Shown one piece after another: positions 7,000 to 15,430 of a stretch of 18,079 bases of DNA. The stretch is from Chrysochromulina parva (Eukaryota; Haptophyta; Prymnesiales; Chrysochromulinaceae), in contig PJAB01001026.1 of NCBI GenBank assembly GCA_002887195.1, forward strand, positions 1 to 18,079, given 5' to 3'. The position numbers and the translations under genes were made by a program. Each line of letters begins with the position of its first letter. The first letter of the stretch is position 1. The notes under the pieces are model-generated. The model was not told where the DNA came from. It saw only the letters and a program-made list of their open reading frames with translations, and made no database searches.

Positions 7000-9900
7000 A
7001 TGTTGGGGAAACGAAGAACACACGAGCGCAAACACATGAACAGCCCCGTCGCGTTCGAAGCGGCCTCAGCAGCTTCAGCCGCGTCCACGGAACCATTGGC
7101 AGCCGTTGAGTCTCAGGACCTGACCAAAACTTCAGCGCCGGCACCAACTCTCCAAGCACGCGTGGAACAGGCGGCGCGACAAAAGTCGAAGCTGCCACCG
7201 TGGGAACGGATGGAGTTGATGCTTGCGGAGTACGAGCATGTCGAGGCGTTTTCGCCCAAATTTGATGCCGGCAAGATCCATAACAAGCGCCTGCCCACTT
7301 CGTCGGCACGCTACGTTGGCAAAGTGCTAAACTCCGGCAAGGCAGCAATGGCTCAGCATCTATTGCGCAAAGCCCAGGAAGCAGAGAATATCTCAGCGCA
7401 CGGCCTGCTTACGCAGCGCCTGCAGGCGCTCCGTGACGCGACTTCAGTCCAGTTGCTGACGGCGCGCGTCGTTTCATCTTTTGCGGACGAGACCGGAGGA
7501 GGGCGGAGGAGATCCGTGGACTGCTTTTCGGAGGAGAGCGTGTGGGCGGCGGTTGAGTGCGGCCACGTGGCCTTTCTGAGCGCGAGGTGGCTGTGCAAAC
7601 CTGGCAGCAAGCTCGCGAAGCGAGATGCCCTGCCGCCCAATGCATTCATCGGACTCGAGGACGTCCGGACGCTCTATGAGAAGAGAGAGGCCGCTCCATT
7701 TGGCGGTGGGCGGAAGCTGCTCCCCGTTATCGCCGTGTCGCACGCACGTGCGCGAGACGATTCGGACGGCGAGCTCGATCCCTCGGGCGAGCTCTTTCGC
7801 CGCCTCGCTGCAGCCCTGCGTGAGCGCCTTCCCTTATACGAGCATCCGCGCGGCCGCAACGATGCGCGGAAGGGGTTCACAGATATGGCCATCTTCGTAC
7901 CCTCGTGCTGCCTCGCCACGGGCCCCGGAGGCGACGCGACAGAGGCGGCAGAAGTAGCGAGCGCATTGCTCTTCGCGCACGCACTCACGACCGTCTTCGT
8001 GCTCGCCCACGACGGCCTTGGATGCGTCCCTAGCCCGAGGACGCGCCGCGGCGCCTACCTCGAGGGCGCGACGCGGCTGCGTCCCTACCTCGAGGACGGC
8101 CGGTGTGTCTTTGAGCTGCAGCTGGCACGGCTCACCAAAACCGAGCACCTGCCGAAGCCGCCGCCGCCGCCACTCGTTCTCGACGAAAGAGGTCCTGATG
8201 CACCGCCAGTGCCAGTCTTCCAGCAGATTGCGGCGACGCTCCGGAAGAGCTCAGCACGCGCGCTCGACCTTTTCCGAGGATGGGGTATGGACGGCGACGA
8301 TGAGATCGCCTTGAAAGATTTCCGAAGGGCAATGTCGGCTCTCGGCCTGAATGTGCCACAAGAGGACGTCGACGCGCTTTTCATCGAATGGGATCGAGGT
8401 GACGGCGGGGCGTTGACATTTCGCGAGCTTCAAAATATCTTGCGCGCGCTGCCTGCAGGCCCCAACGATGTTCAGCCGAGATCTCGGCGAGCTGGCGAGA
8501 GCTCGGGGCTCCAAGGAGAGCTCGGGGGGATCACGCCGAAAAGGGACATTGCGCTGCCCAGCTCAGCTGGTACCGGAAAGACCGAGGCCGACGGCAAGGA
8601 CGCCACGACCGAGCCCGCCTATGGCGAGCCCGCTGTTGGCGCCCCGAGCCCATGGGCGCAGATTGTGCACTTGACGCCCAAAAGCATGCCCGCCCACGCG
8701 CCGTGCCTGGCAGCCGAACCGACCGCCTTCCTGGATGGTAATTCAGTGCTGAGGCGGCAGCAGCATCCGCGGCTGTGCTTCCGCGATGAACACGAACGTG
8801 ATCTCCTCGAACGCCTTTACCGTCGTGTGGCCACTGATGCCCTACACGCCACTGAATCGCTCATACTCGCCGACCCTGCCTTCGATACGCCCGACGCGCC
8901 GCTCGAGGTGCCACTGCGAGATCGCGAGATGTCGCAGCCCACAGGAGACTCGCCGAGTGACGACGGCGACTGGGTAGCGACGCAACTCGCCACCCTGAGC
9001 ATGCTCCTCCCATATTGCCATCGGCTGCATACGCTCAGCCTACGCGGCCGTTGGGGCGTGCGTGAGCTCCCGTCGGCAGTGGGCAAGCTTCCTACGGCGC
9101 CCCGCAAGCCGTGGGTGCCTGGAATGCCGATGCGCCGCGAGGAACAAGCGGCGTCTATTCGCCTTCAAAACCTCGACTTGTCAGGCTGCGGCGTGCACAC
9201 ATTGCCCGACAATTTCGGCCGCCTGCGAGAGCTGCGTACGCTCCATCTCGACTGGTGCCTTGCGCTGCAGCGGCTCCCCGAGACGCTCGGCGAGCTGCAC
9301 GCGCTGCGCGAGCTGAAGCTCACCGGCTGCGACCTCCTGCGCCACCTGCCGCAAAGCCTCGGGACGCTGCCGCTCTTGCAGAGGCTCACCGTCGACCTGT
9401 GCTCGTCGCTCGTCTCGCTGCCTGCGCGCCTCGGCTCCGTGCGCTCGCTTAGCCACCTGTCGGCCTACGGCTGCCGCTCGCTCCGCCGGCTCCCCCCGGG
9501 CCTCGAACGGCTGCCCAACTTGCAGCAACTGCGGATTGGCGGCTGCACACAGCTGGGGTTTGACGCAGCGCTCCTCGCGGAGCTCGACGAGCTCGAGAAA
9601 CTGGGCATCGCGATCGAGCGACCACATCCGCTCGAACGGCCTGCGCCGCCACCCTTCTCGTACCGCACCGAGCTCGCCCGGGCCCTCAACGAGGTGCAGA
9701 TTGCGCACTCGCACAAGGTGACCGCGGCGGTCCATGCCTCCCCGGACGGCCGCCTACTCCATAAAATGAAAGACCATTTTCGACTTCGTCACGGCGTCTC
9801 CGACGTCCTCGACGAGGTTGCCGTCGTCCTCGAAAGGTCGGAAGCGGAGAAAGCGGACGCAGACGCGGATGCAGCGTGGGAGGCTGCCGCGGCCGACATC

Positions 9901-11010
9901 GCCATGCGTCCACACCACCGTGAGCCTTGGCCGATCGATGTCGCCCTTGCTCTCGGCACAACTATTGATGGCGCAGCGTGGGACGCAGCTGTCGGCGACG
10001 CTGTGGAACGTGAGTTGCCCTGCTTCCTGAAAGGGTCAGGCATCGGGCGGGTCGAGCTGCCCGATGGCGCCGTCTACGAGGGTCCGTGGCGCGACGGCAA
10101 GCAGCACGACAAGGGCACGTACACCTTCCCGCCGCACGACGGGCGAGTGTACACGGGCGCGTGGAAGTACGGGCGCATGCACGGCAATGGCCTCTTCCGT
10201 TTTGGGGAGAACAACCAGTACGCGGGCGAATTTGTTGATGGCATCATCGAGGGCACGGGCACGCGCTGGTACCCCGATGGATCAAGCTACGCAGGCACGT
10301 GGCGGCGCGGCAAGAGAGAAGGCCTCGGAAAGCTCACACTCGCCAGTGGCGACGTTTTTGAAGGCACGTGGCACAGCGACATGCGGCACGGCTCGGGCAC
10401 ATACTACTTCGCCGATGGGGCTTCCTATGACGGCGAGTGGCAACATGACGAGTACATGGACTCGAAACCCAAGGGACCGGTCTCGCACGACTGCGAGGAG
10501 AACGAATTGGACATACGCGCGAGGACTCAGGCAACCAACGACGAGCTGCGCTCGCGCATCGTGGATCGACGCGAAGCATTGCCGCTGGTGTTTCGGCGGC
10601 CCAAGACGAGGCGCTCCGTCAACTTCCTGCGCTCAGAGAACGCGGAGCTCTACGCCTACATGAGCAGGATAGACCATGAGGCCTTTGTGGGGCGCATCAG
10701 CGCGGAGCGTGATAAGTCAAGCGCCACGCTCGCCGAGCTCGAAGAGGCCAAGCGTGCTGCCGTCACCCCGCGGGCGCGTGTCGAGGAAATTCACGTTAAT
10801 ACACATGCGGTGGCACGCGGGCTGAAACACGTAGAGCTCCAAGCTGAGCTGAAACATGTGGAAGCGATTCACGCAGTCAGGACCCTCAGGAGCTCCGAAG
10901 CTGCCATGTCGAAAGAATGGAAGGAGCTTGAGCGGCGCGGCGCGCTCGAACTCGCCGAGAGGCGTGCGCGTGCGCGGCGCGCGCGTGCGGGTAGCGTGAG
11001 TGCGAGGTGA
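7000..11010 (+). CDS. Multidomain EF-hand / LRR / MORN protein with algal-type N-terminal domain
   Basis: 1336 residues from the first in-frame ATG at 7000; an ATG at 7036 is equally plausible. (1) About 170-370: a domain with VWAAVECGHVAF, LPPNAFIGLEDVRTL and LLPVIAVSHARARD. Its layout resembles a family I remember from dinoflagellate, haptophyte and oomycete proteins. (2) About 420-487: an EF-hand pair, DLFRGWGMDGDDEIALKDF and LFIEWDRGDGGALTFREL. Both loops lack canonical acidic ligands (Gly at position 1 of the first, Gly at 3 and 5 of the second), so calcium binding is doubtful. (3) About 721-854: six 23-24-residue leucine-rich repeats of the L--L-L--C--L--LP type. (4) About 1011-1157: six MORN repeats (for example GTRWYPDGSSYAGTWRRGKREG), usually linked to membranes or scaffolds. 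(5) From about 1230: a charged, helical tail with a GLKHVELQAELKHVEAIH near-duplication. A scaffold or signalling role is inferred. Confidence 0.9.
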   Translation: MLGKRRTHERKHMNSPVAFEAASAASAASTEPLAAVESQDLTKTSAPAPTLQARVEQAARQKSKLPPWERMELMLAEYEHVEAFSPKFDAGKIHNKRLPTSSARYVGKVLNSGKAAMAQHLLRKAQEAENISAHGLLTQRLQALRDATSVQLLTARVVSSFADETGGGRRRSVDCFSEESVWAAVECGHVAFLSARWLCKPGSKLAKRDALPPNAFIGLEDVRTLYEKREAAPFGGGRKLLPVIAVSHARARDDSDGELDPSGELFRRLAAALRERLPLYEHPRGRNDARKGFTDMAIFVPSCCLATGPGGDATEAAEVASALLFAHALTTVFVLAHDGLGCVPSPRTRRGAYLEGATRLRPYLEDGRCVFELQLARLTKTEHLPKPPPPPLVLDERGPDAPPVPVFQQIAATLRKSSARALDLFRGWGMDGDDEIALKDFRRAMSALGLNVPQEDVDALFIEWDRGDGGALTFRELQNILRALPAGPNDVQPRSRRAGESSGLQGELGGITPKRDIALPSSAGTGKTEADGKDATTEPAYGEPAVGAPSPWAQIVHLTPKSMPAHAPCLAAEPTAFLDGNSVLRRQQHPRLCFRDEHERDLLERLYRRVATDALHATESLILADPAFDTPDAPLEVPLRDREMSQPTGDSPSDDGDWVATQLATLSMLLPYCHRLHTLSLRGRWGVRELPSAVGKLPTAPRKPWVPGMPMRREEQAASIRLQNLDLSGCGVHTLPDNFGRLRELRTLHLDWCLALQRLPETLGELHALRELKLTGCDLLRHLPQSLGTLPLLQRLTVDLCSSLVSLPARLGSVRSLSHLSAYGCRSLRRLPPGLERLPNLQQLRIGGCTQLGFDAALLAELDELEKLGIAIERPHPLERPAPPPFSYRTELARALNEVQIAHSHKVTAAVHASPDGRLLHKMKDHFRLRHGVSDVLDEVAVVLERSEAEKADADADAAWEAAAADIAMRPHHREPWPIDVALALGTTIDGAAWDAAVGDAVERELPCFLKGSGIGRVELPDGAVYEGPWRDGKQHDKGTYTFPPHDGRVYTGAWKYGRMHGNGLFRFGENNQYAGEFVDGIIEGTGTRWYPDGSSYAGTWRRGKREGLGKLTLASGDVFEGTWHSDMRHGSGTYYFADGASYDGEWQHDEYMDSKPKGPVSHDCEENELDIRARTQATNDELRSRIVDRREALPLVFRRPKTRRSVNFLRSENAELYAYMSRIDHEAFVGRISAERDKSSATLAELEEAKRAAVTPRARVEEIHVNTHAVARGLKHVELQAELKHVEAIHAVRTLRSSEAAMSKEWKELERRGALELAERRARARRARAGSVSAR

Positions 11011-11613
11011 GCCCCGTGTGCACGCTCGGCCGAGGGTTGCTCAACATGTGCACAGGTATCAACTCCACAGGAATACTTTGCTCCCAAGCTGTCACGGACA
11101 GTGGTGTCAGATAACGTGGGTACAGTGGTGTCAGATAACGTGAAGCTGTTATCGATCCGGGCATTCGTCCGATGGTTTATCGGATCGGGTTATCGTATAT
11201 TGCCGCGGACGCTCGGTTCGCTCGCCATGTAGCGTGAGCGTTCCGATAAAACTCTTGCGTATTGGGTGTTAGGAGGAGGAGCGATAGGACCTTTCCATAG
11301 GACGGGACGATACCCTGCCGGCGCCTGCGACGCTTTTGCCTATTCACGCTATACCACGATGTCGTACGGCGGCACGGGGTCGAGCACGGACCCGCGCGGC
11401 CGCGGACCCGGTCTTTGCCCGATCATGCGCTGGCCCATGCGCTGCTGCCGGCCCCCGGACCTAGTACGGTACGGTACGAAGTCTCTTCGTCGTCAACTTC
11501 CTCCGTGGTCGCATTCCACGTTTCTCGCCTGCCAGCCTGCGTCATCACCTCCAATGTCGCCAGCAAGATTCTCCAGCCAGATACCTACCAGATACCAACC
11601 TTAGCTTCACGGT
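11011..11613. other. Convergent intergenic region between the LRR-MORN and EF-hand hydrolase genes
   Basis: About 600 bp between two stop codons facing each other. It contains a 21-bp direct repeat (listed separately), a short inverted repeat CGATCCG (11153-11159) / CGGATCG (11181-11187), and several TTATCG/CGATAA motifs between 11149 and 11250. A chance plus-strand frame around 11360-11604 has no protein-like features. It probably holds both 3' UTRs. Confidence 0.55.
11098..11142. repeat. 21-bp perfect direct repeat, period 24
   Basis: Units 11098-11118 and 11122-11142 are identical over 21 bases (starting acagtggtgtcag and ending ataacgtg) and separated by ggt. They lie about 90-130 bp downstream of the LRR-MORN stop codon, probably in its 3' UTR. 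Confidence 0.9.
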
Positions 11614-13090
11614 TCACCCGATTCGCACACGGGGCGAGAGGGTGGGCAGCGGCGTGTTGCGAGGTTTAGGCTTACGAGGCGAGTTCGCGGGCCGGCGCGA
11701 AGGCGCCCGCGGCGAGAGGGTGGGCAGCTGCGTGTTCCGAGGTGACTTGGGACGCGTCTGCCGCGGAGAAGGCCTCGGGGACCTTGGTGAGTGGAGCACG
11801 ACCTGCTCGTAGAGGTCCCCATTGCCGCCCATGTGTGCCTGAAGGTGTTTGACGAGCATGGTTGGCTGCTCGCTGAAGTACTCGATGTCGTCTGATGCCG
11901 ACCTCGGGTGCAGGAGCACCTCGCACACCTGGTTGTTTGCGAGGAGCAGCTTGTGCAGGGCGTGCCACTTTGGCAGCTTAAGCGCCTCTGCCATGGGTGA
12001 CACGAGCAAGACGGTCATATGGAGCCGAGGGACACACTGACTCAACAGCTCAGCTTCGAGTTGCTCGGCGGTCTTATCCTCCATGACGGGCAGAGATCCA
12101 TCATCGAGCGCTCTTGAGCCTTCGCCCCACATTCCGCGGCTAGTACGCTCGAGAGCAGGCTCGTAAGCGCAGACGAGTTTCAGCCTCTGCTCAAATAGGA
12201 CGGGAACCCTGCTAGAGGCGACCAGAGCGGCCGTTGCGCCAACGCCGGATGCAAACACGGCCACGCGGCAATAGCGCAGCTGGACATGCCTGGAGACGTA
12301 CTCGAAGACTGTAAGCAGAGCCGCTGTGGCACCCTCTCCGGCTTCGTCCCAAGCGGCGCCGAAGGCATGCGCCTCGAAGGCCAAGACGCCATAGCCCTCG
12401 CTCACGAGATGCCGCTGCACAAAGTCTGAGCGTAGCACACTCGATGGGAAAAGGACTCTGCCGCCTGGCGTCGGCTGACTGAGCATTGTGGACGCGTGTG
12501 CGGCGTGCATGATGATCGCCAGCTTGCTCGAGCACCGATTCGTGCCGACGAAGACCTCAGGAGTGAACTGCCACGCGTGGATGGACCCACCTTGAAGCCT
12601 CCTATTGGACGAGATATTGGACGGGATCACGACCGGCAAGTATGGCGAGCTCACTTGCCTAACATCCTCTGGTACTTTGCGCAGCCACCATTCCGCCTCC
12701 TTTTGAGTCTTGCGTCCACACACCGGAAGGGGCTTACTGCCCCTCAACATGGCCGAGAGCTCTGTATAGTCAAGGGAGCCCGAACCGTTGCCATCCAGGT
12801 AATCGAACACTTGGGCGACTTGTTCCTGATAGTCCGACAGCCCGAGTTCCGACAGCTCGAGGATGAACTCTTTTCTTGATGGTTCCAGACCCATCGTCGT
12901 CCATGCTTTGGAAGAAGTCGATTACCCGCCCCTTATTGGCCTTGAGCGCCAAGCGAATCTGCTCAGGCACGGTTGCAAGGCCTTCTGGAGTGGACACATC
13001 GAGGGAGAACTGGAAGGTTGTATGCGCGGCCTTTGCGCGCATTCGGTCCTCGGTAGTATGGACCACCTTTACAAGCCCAAGAGGAGGCAT
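11614..13090 (-). CDS. EF-hand plus alpha/beta-hydrolase-like protein, frameshifted in the first EF-hand
   Basis: Two overlapping frames make one protein of about 490 residues. Frame 1 starts at the first ATG (13090, MPPLGLVKVVHTTEDR) and runs into RVIDFFQSMDDDGSGTIKK. Frame 2 picks up KEFILELSELGLSD near 12870 and continues to the stop at 11614. The break falls in an A4 run (minus strand; 12871-12874 on plus). The second EF loop, DGNGSGSLDYTEL, is canonical. Then comes an alpha/beta-hydrolase-like core: LVSEGYGVLAFEAH, and RVAVFASGVGATAAL at the nucleophile-elbow position. That elbow lacks a proper GxSxG, so activity is doubtful. The tail is basic and rich in SPR, with LPTLSPR twice, and could be phosphorylated by proline-directed kinases. 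Sampled GC is about 53%, far below the neighbouring EGLN gene. It may be a real frameshift, a decaying gene or a homopolymer sequencing error. Substrate unknown. Confidence 0.72.
11633..11745 (-). repeat. Duplicated segment in the C-terminal SPR tail
   Basis: A stretch beginning gcgagagggtgggcagc occurs near 11634 and again near 11714, followed in each by a similar gcgtgtt-cgagg sequence. Both encode RNT-LPTLSPR, so the protein tail contains a diverged duplication about 27 residues apart. Confidence 0.75.
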
Positions 13091-13331
13091 TTTATCAAGA
13101 GGAACGACCTCGCGAGTGGAGTTTGAGTGCCGGGAGGCCTGTCGAGTACTAGTAAACACCTCTCTTTCCCCACAGCACGCTGTTTGACGCTCGGGCAATG
13201 CCGCTTCGCTTGTCTCTTCACTTCACTTGTGAATGAGAGGAGAGGTCTAGGTGCAGGCTGGGCGACACATTTTGTGCCGCCGCGTCGAGGAAAGTGTGTG
13301 GGGCAGGGACGGCATACAAGGCCGCGAACGC
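13091..13331. promoter_or_regulatory. Divergent promoter region between the EF-hand hydrolase and EGLN-like genes
   Basis: 241 bp between two outward-facing ATGs. At 13146-13175 there is an intron-end-like string: TACTAGTA (branch-like), a pyrimidine tract tctctttcccc, then acag. An in-frame TGA shortly afterwards and a TAG at 13248-13250 mean any such intron would lie in the EGLN-like gene's 5' UTR. No TATA box is evident. Confidence 0.4.
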
Positions 13332-14468
13332 ATGGGCAAGCAGTCGAGAAGCAAGGCCGGTAAACCCTCAAACGCACCACAGCCCGAGCCCCCCACGGCC
13401 TGCGGCGGCGGCAGCAGCAGCAGCGGTGGCATCGTATCGAGCACGCGGCTCTTCACAACCGGCGATCTCTTGAAGCGAGACCAGGCCTCGCTCGTGCTCG
13501 TGCGACGCAGTACGGGCCAGAGCGACTGGGCCTTTGCCGAGCGCGCCGCAAACGTGCCGCCTCTCGCCACCATGCGCGAGCCCATGAAAACGATCGAGGC
13601 CGCGGCACGGTTGAGCGGCGCTGACCCTGAGCGCTTCTGGTGGTGGATCACAGACGAGGCCCTTGATGGCATGGCAGCAGAGCTGTCGGCCAATAATTTC
13701 TGCGTGCTCGACGGCTTGCTCGGCCGTACGTTCGCGGGCGCGCTGCGAGACGAGGTCGCCGGCGTGCGTGCCGCTGGCCGGCTGCAGCTCTCGAAGCTCG
13801 CAGGCGGGCGCAACGGGTCGATGCTAACGTACACGCACACTGCCGTGCGTGGCGATCTGGTTGGCTGGTTCGACGGCGAGGAGGCCGGCCTGTGGCCGCA
13901 CGGCACGCTGGCCAAGTATCTGCAAAAGGCTGACACGCTGATCGCTCAGCTGGGCGAGCGCGTGCCGCTGCTTGCCCATATAGCCTCACGCTCCAAGGCC
14001 ATGATCGCCTGCTACCCCGGCGCCGGCGCTCGCTACATTCGCCACTGCGACAACTCATGCGACTCGGGCCGCGGCGAGCGATGCAACGGCCGGCGGCTCA
14101 CGGCGATCATCTACCTCAACGAGGGCTGGGCGCCACTCGATGGTGGCGAGCTGCGCGTCTTCGCGCCTTACGCGCCGAAAGGTCAGCCTGCGGTTGCCGA
14201 CGTGCAACCCCTCTTCGATCGGTTACTGCTCTTCTTTGCGGACTACCGCGTGCCGCACGAGGTGCTGGCGGCGCACGCGGACCGGCTCGCGATCACGCTC
14301 TGGTACTTTGATAAGGCCGAGTACACACGCGCACGTGAGCGCGGCGAAGCAGCCGACATGACCGATCAGAGCGAGGCAAAGTCAATTGAGGAAGAAATCG
14401 CCAAGTTTGAGGCGCGCTATGGCGCGGGCGCTATGAGGCATGCCGAAAGTAAGGTCAACACACCCTGA
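13332..14468 (+). CDS. EGLN/PHD-type 2-oxoglutarate Fe(II) prolyl hydroxylase
   Basis: 378 residues from the first ATG (13332); an in-frame TAG at 13248 rules out a longer form without splicing. The family hydroxylates a proline on a target protein using O2, Fe(II) and 2-oxoglutarate. In animals the target is HIF-alpha (EGLN1-3); in Dictyostelium and Toxoplasma it is the SCF subunit Skp1. Seen here: VRGDLVGWFDGEE (182-194), KAMIACYPGAGARYIRHCDN with the iron ligands H238 and D240, YLNEGWAPLDGGELRVF, FDRLLLFFADYRVPHEV with the third ligand H309, and R318 in DRLAITLWYFD as the 2-oxoglutarate-binding Arg. All catalytic residues are present. There is no MYND zinc finger, and the N-terminus is low-complexity (GGGSSSSGG). 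A loop after H-C-D is about 7-8 residues longer than in animal EGLN and carries C243 and C251. A cytosolic or nuclear oxygen-sensing role, with Skp1 as a likely substrate, is inferred. Confidence 0.9.
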   Translation: MGKQSRSKAGKPSNAPQPEPPTACGGGSSSSGGIVSSTRLFTTGDLLKRDQASLVLVRRSTGQSDWAFAERAANVPPLATMREPMKTIEAAARLSGADPERFWWWITDEALDGMAAELSANNFCVLDGLLGRTFAGALRDEVAGVRAAGRLQLSKLAGGRNGSMLTYTHTAVRGDLVGWFDGEEAGLWPHGTLAKYLQKADTLIAQLGERVPLLAHIASRSKAMIACYPGAGARYIRHCDNSCDSGRGERCNGRRLTAIIYLNEGWAPLDGGELRVFAPYAPKGQPAVADVQPLFDRLLLFFADYRVPHEVLAAHADRLAITLWYFDKAEYTRARERGEAADMTDQSEAKSIEEEIAKFEARYGAGAMRHAESKVNTP

Positions 14469-14504
14469 TGATAGAGAAAAGGTCAGCACACCCTGACGAT
14501 AGAG
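14451..14504 (+). repeat. 28-bp-period tandem duplication spanning the EGLN-like stop codon
   Basis: Units 14451-14476 and 14479-14504 match at 24 of 26 bases (start aaggtca-cacaccctga). The first encodes the last residues KVNTP and the TGA stop. The second repeats the sequence, with its own TGA, just downstream in the 3' UTR. Confidence 0.92.
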
Positions 14505-14867
14505 GGCACGCATGAGTCAAGCTCTGCTCTCGCGGTGTCGACTGTCGTATTCGCACGCGATGGCTGTCCTGGCCGCCGGCCGGGCCCGCGCCCAGCCTGG
14601 CCTCGGGACCCGACCCGACCCGACCCGGGCCGCGGTAGCGTAACAACGCCCAACGCAACGTAACCGTTTGAAATGCTCGGCTGGAGGCAAGAATCCTGAG
14701 TATTCGGCACGCGCATGGATTTCATAAGGATTTGAAGAAACGGCGGAACGGTGACACGCGCGGTAAAAAGCGACCCGGGCCAGCGAAATTACGCACGGCC
14801 ACTTGGAAGTCTCTTTAAAACCCGCCCCATCCCCGATCCATCGCATCAGCGCGCTGCAAAAGGAGTC
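14469..14867. other. Convergent intergenic region between the EGLN-like and PP1-docking genes
   Basis: About 400 bp between two facing stop codons. It contains the second copy of the stop-codon repeat, a CCCGA pentanucleotide run (listed separately) and otherwise unremarkable sequence. I see no RNA gene and no clear polyadenylation signal. Confidence 0.6.
14607..14629 (-). repeat. CCCGA pentanucleotide run, G-quadruplex-capable on the minus strand
   Basis: The minus strand reads GGGTCGGGTCGGGTCGGG with two-base loops, which fits the standard four-tract quadruplex pattern. It is flanked by GGGCCCG and CCGCGG-type sequence. It lies between the 3' ends of convergent genes. Confidence 0.85.
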
Positions 14868-15399
14868 TCAGCACAAGAGCTCTGGTGAGCTCAAGTCGTG
14901 GGCGGTGGTGCTCTTGCCATAGAGCTCGTAGCCGTACCGAGCGCTGGCGCTCCTCCCTCCGTATACCCACGCCTGAGCTTCAATCAGAGAATGCGTCGTC
15001 CCGGGTAATAAGCTCGAGCCCGCCGCCGGTGAGTGGGCGCCGCCCGACGGGCTTGGTGCTCGCGCCGGGATGCTCCCTGCCGGCTGCGGTAGCCCTGGCG
15101 CCACATCCACCGGTATGGCAGCGCCAACCTTGCTGCGACCATGCAATGTGCCCCGATCCACTGTGGCCGGCGCGAGCTTGGAGCCTGAAGGATGCCGAGG
15201 GGTCCGCGCGGTCTTCGCACGCGGTGTGCGCCCCTTTACACTGCGATGGGAGTGGCGCCCCGCGGAGCGCGCGGGGGGGGCTGGTGAGCTGGGTCGCTCA
15301 CTGGGCTCCGGCTCCCGACCCGTCGGGAGATCCTCTTCGTCGGCAGCGCTCAGTACTCCCGGGCTGACTAAGTCGGGGACTGATGACACTGCTGATGCT

Positions 15400-15430
<31 letters not shown>

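Noticed and set aside
6861..7037. N-terminal extension of UTP4 to the ATG at 7037
   Set aside because: The family N-terminus aligns with Met at 6860, and the extension would overlap the start of the divergent gene.
11266..11604. Possible small plus-strand gene in the convergent spacer
   Set aside because: Composition is not protein-like, there is no recognisable motif, and no support for a start or promoter.
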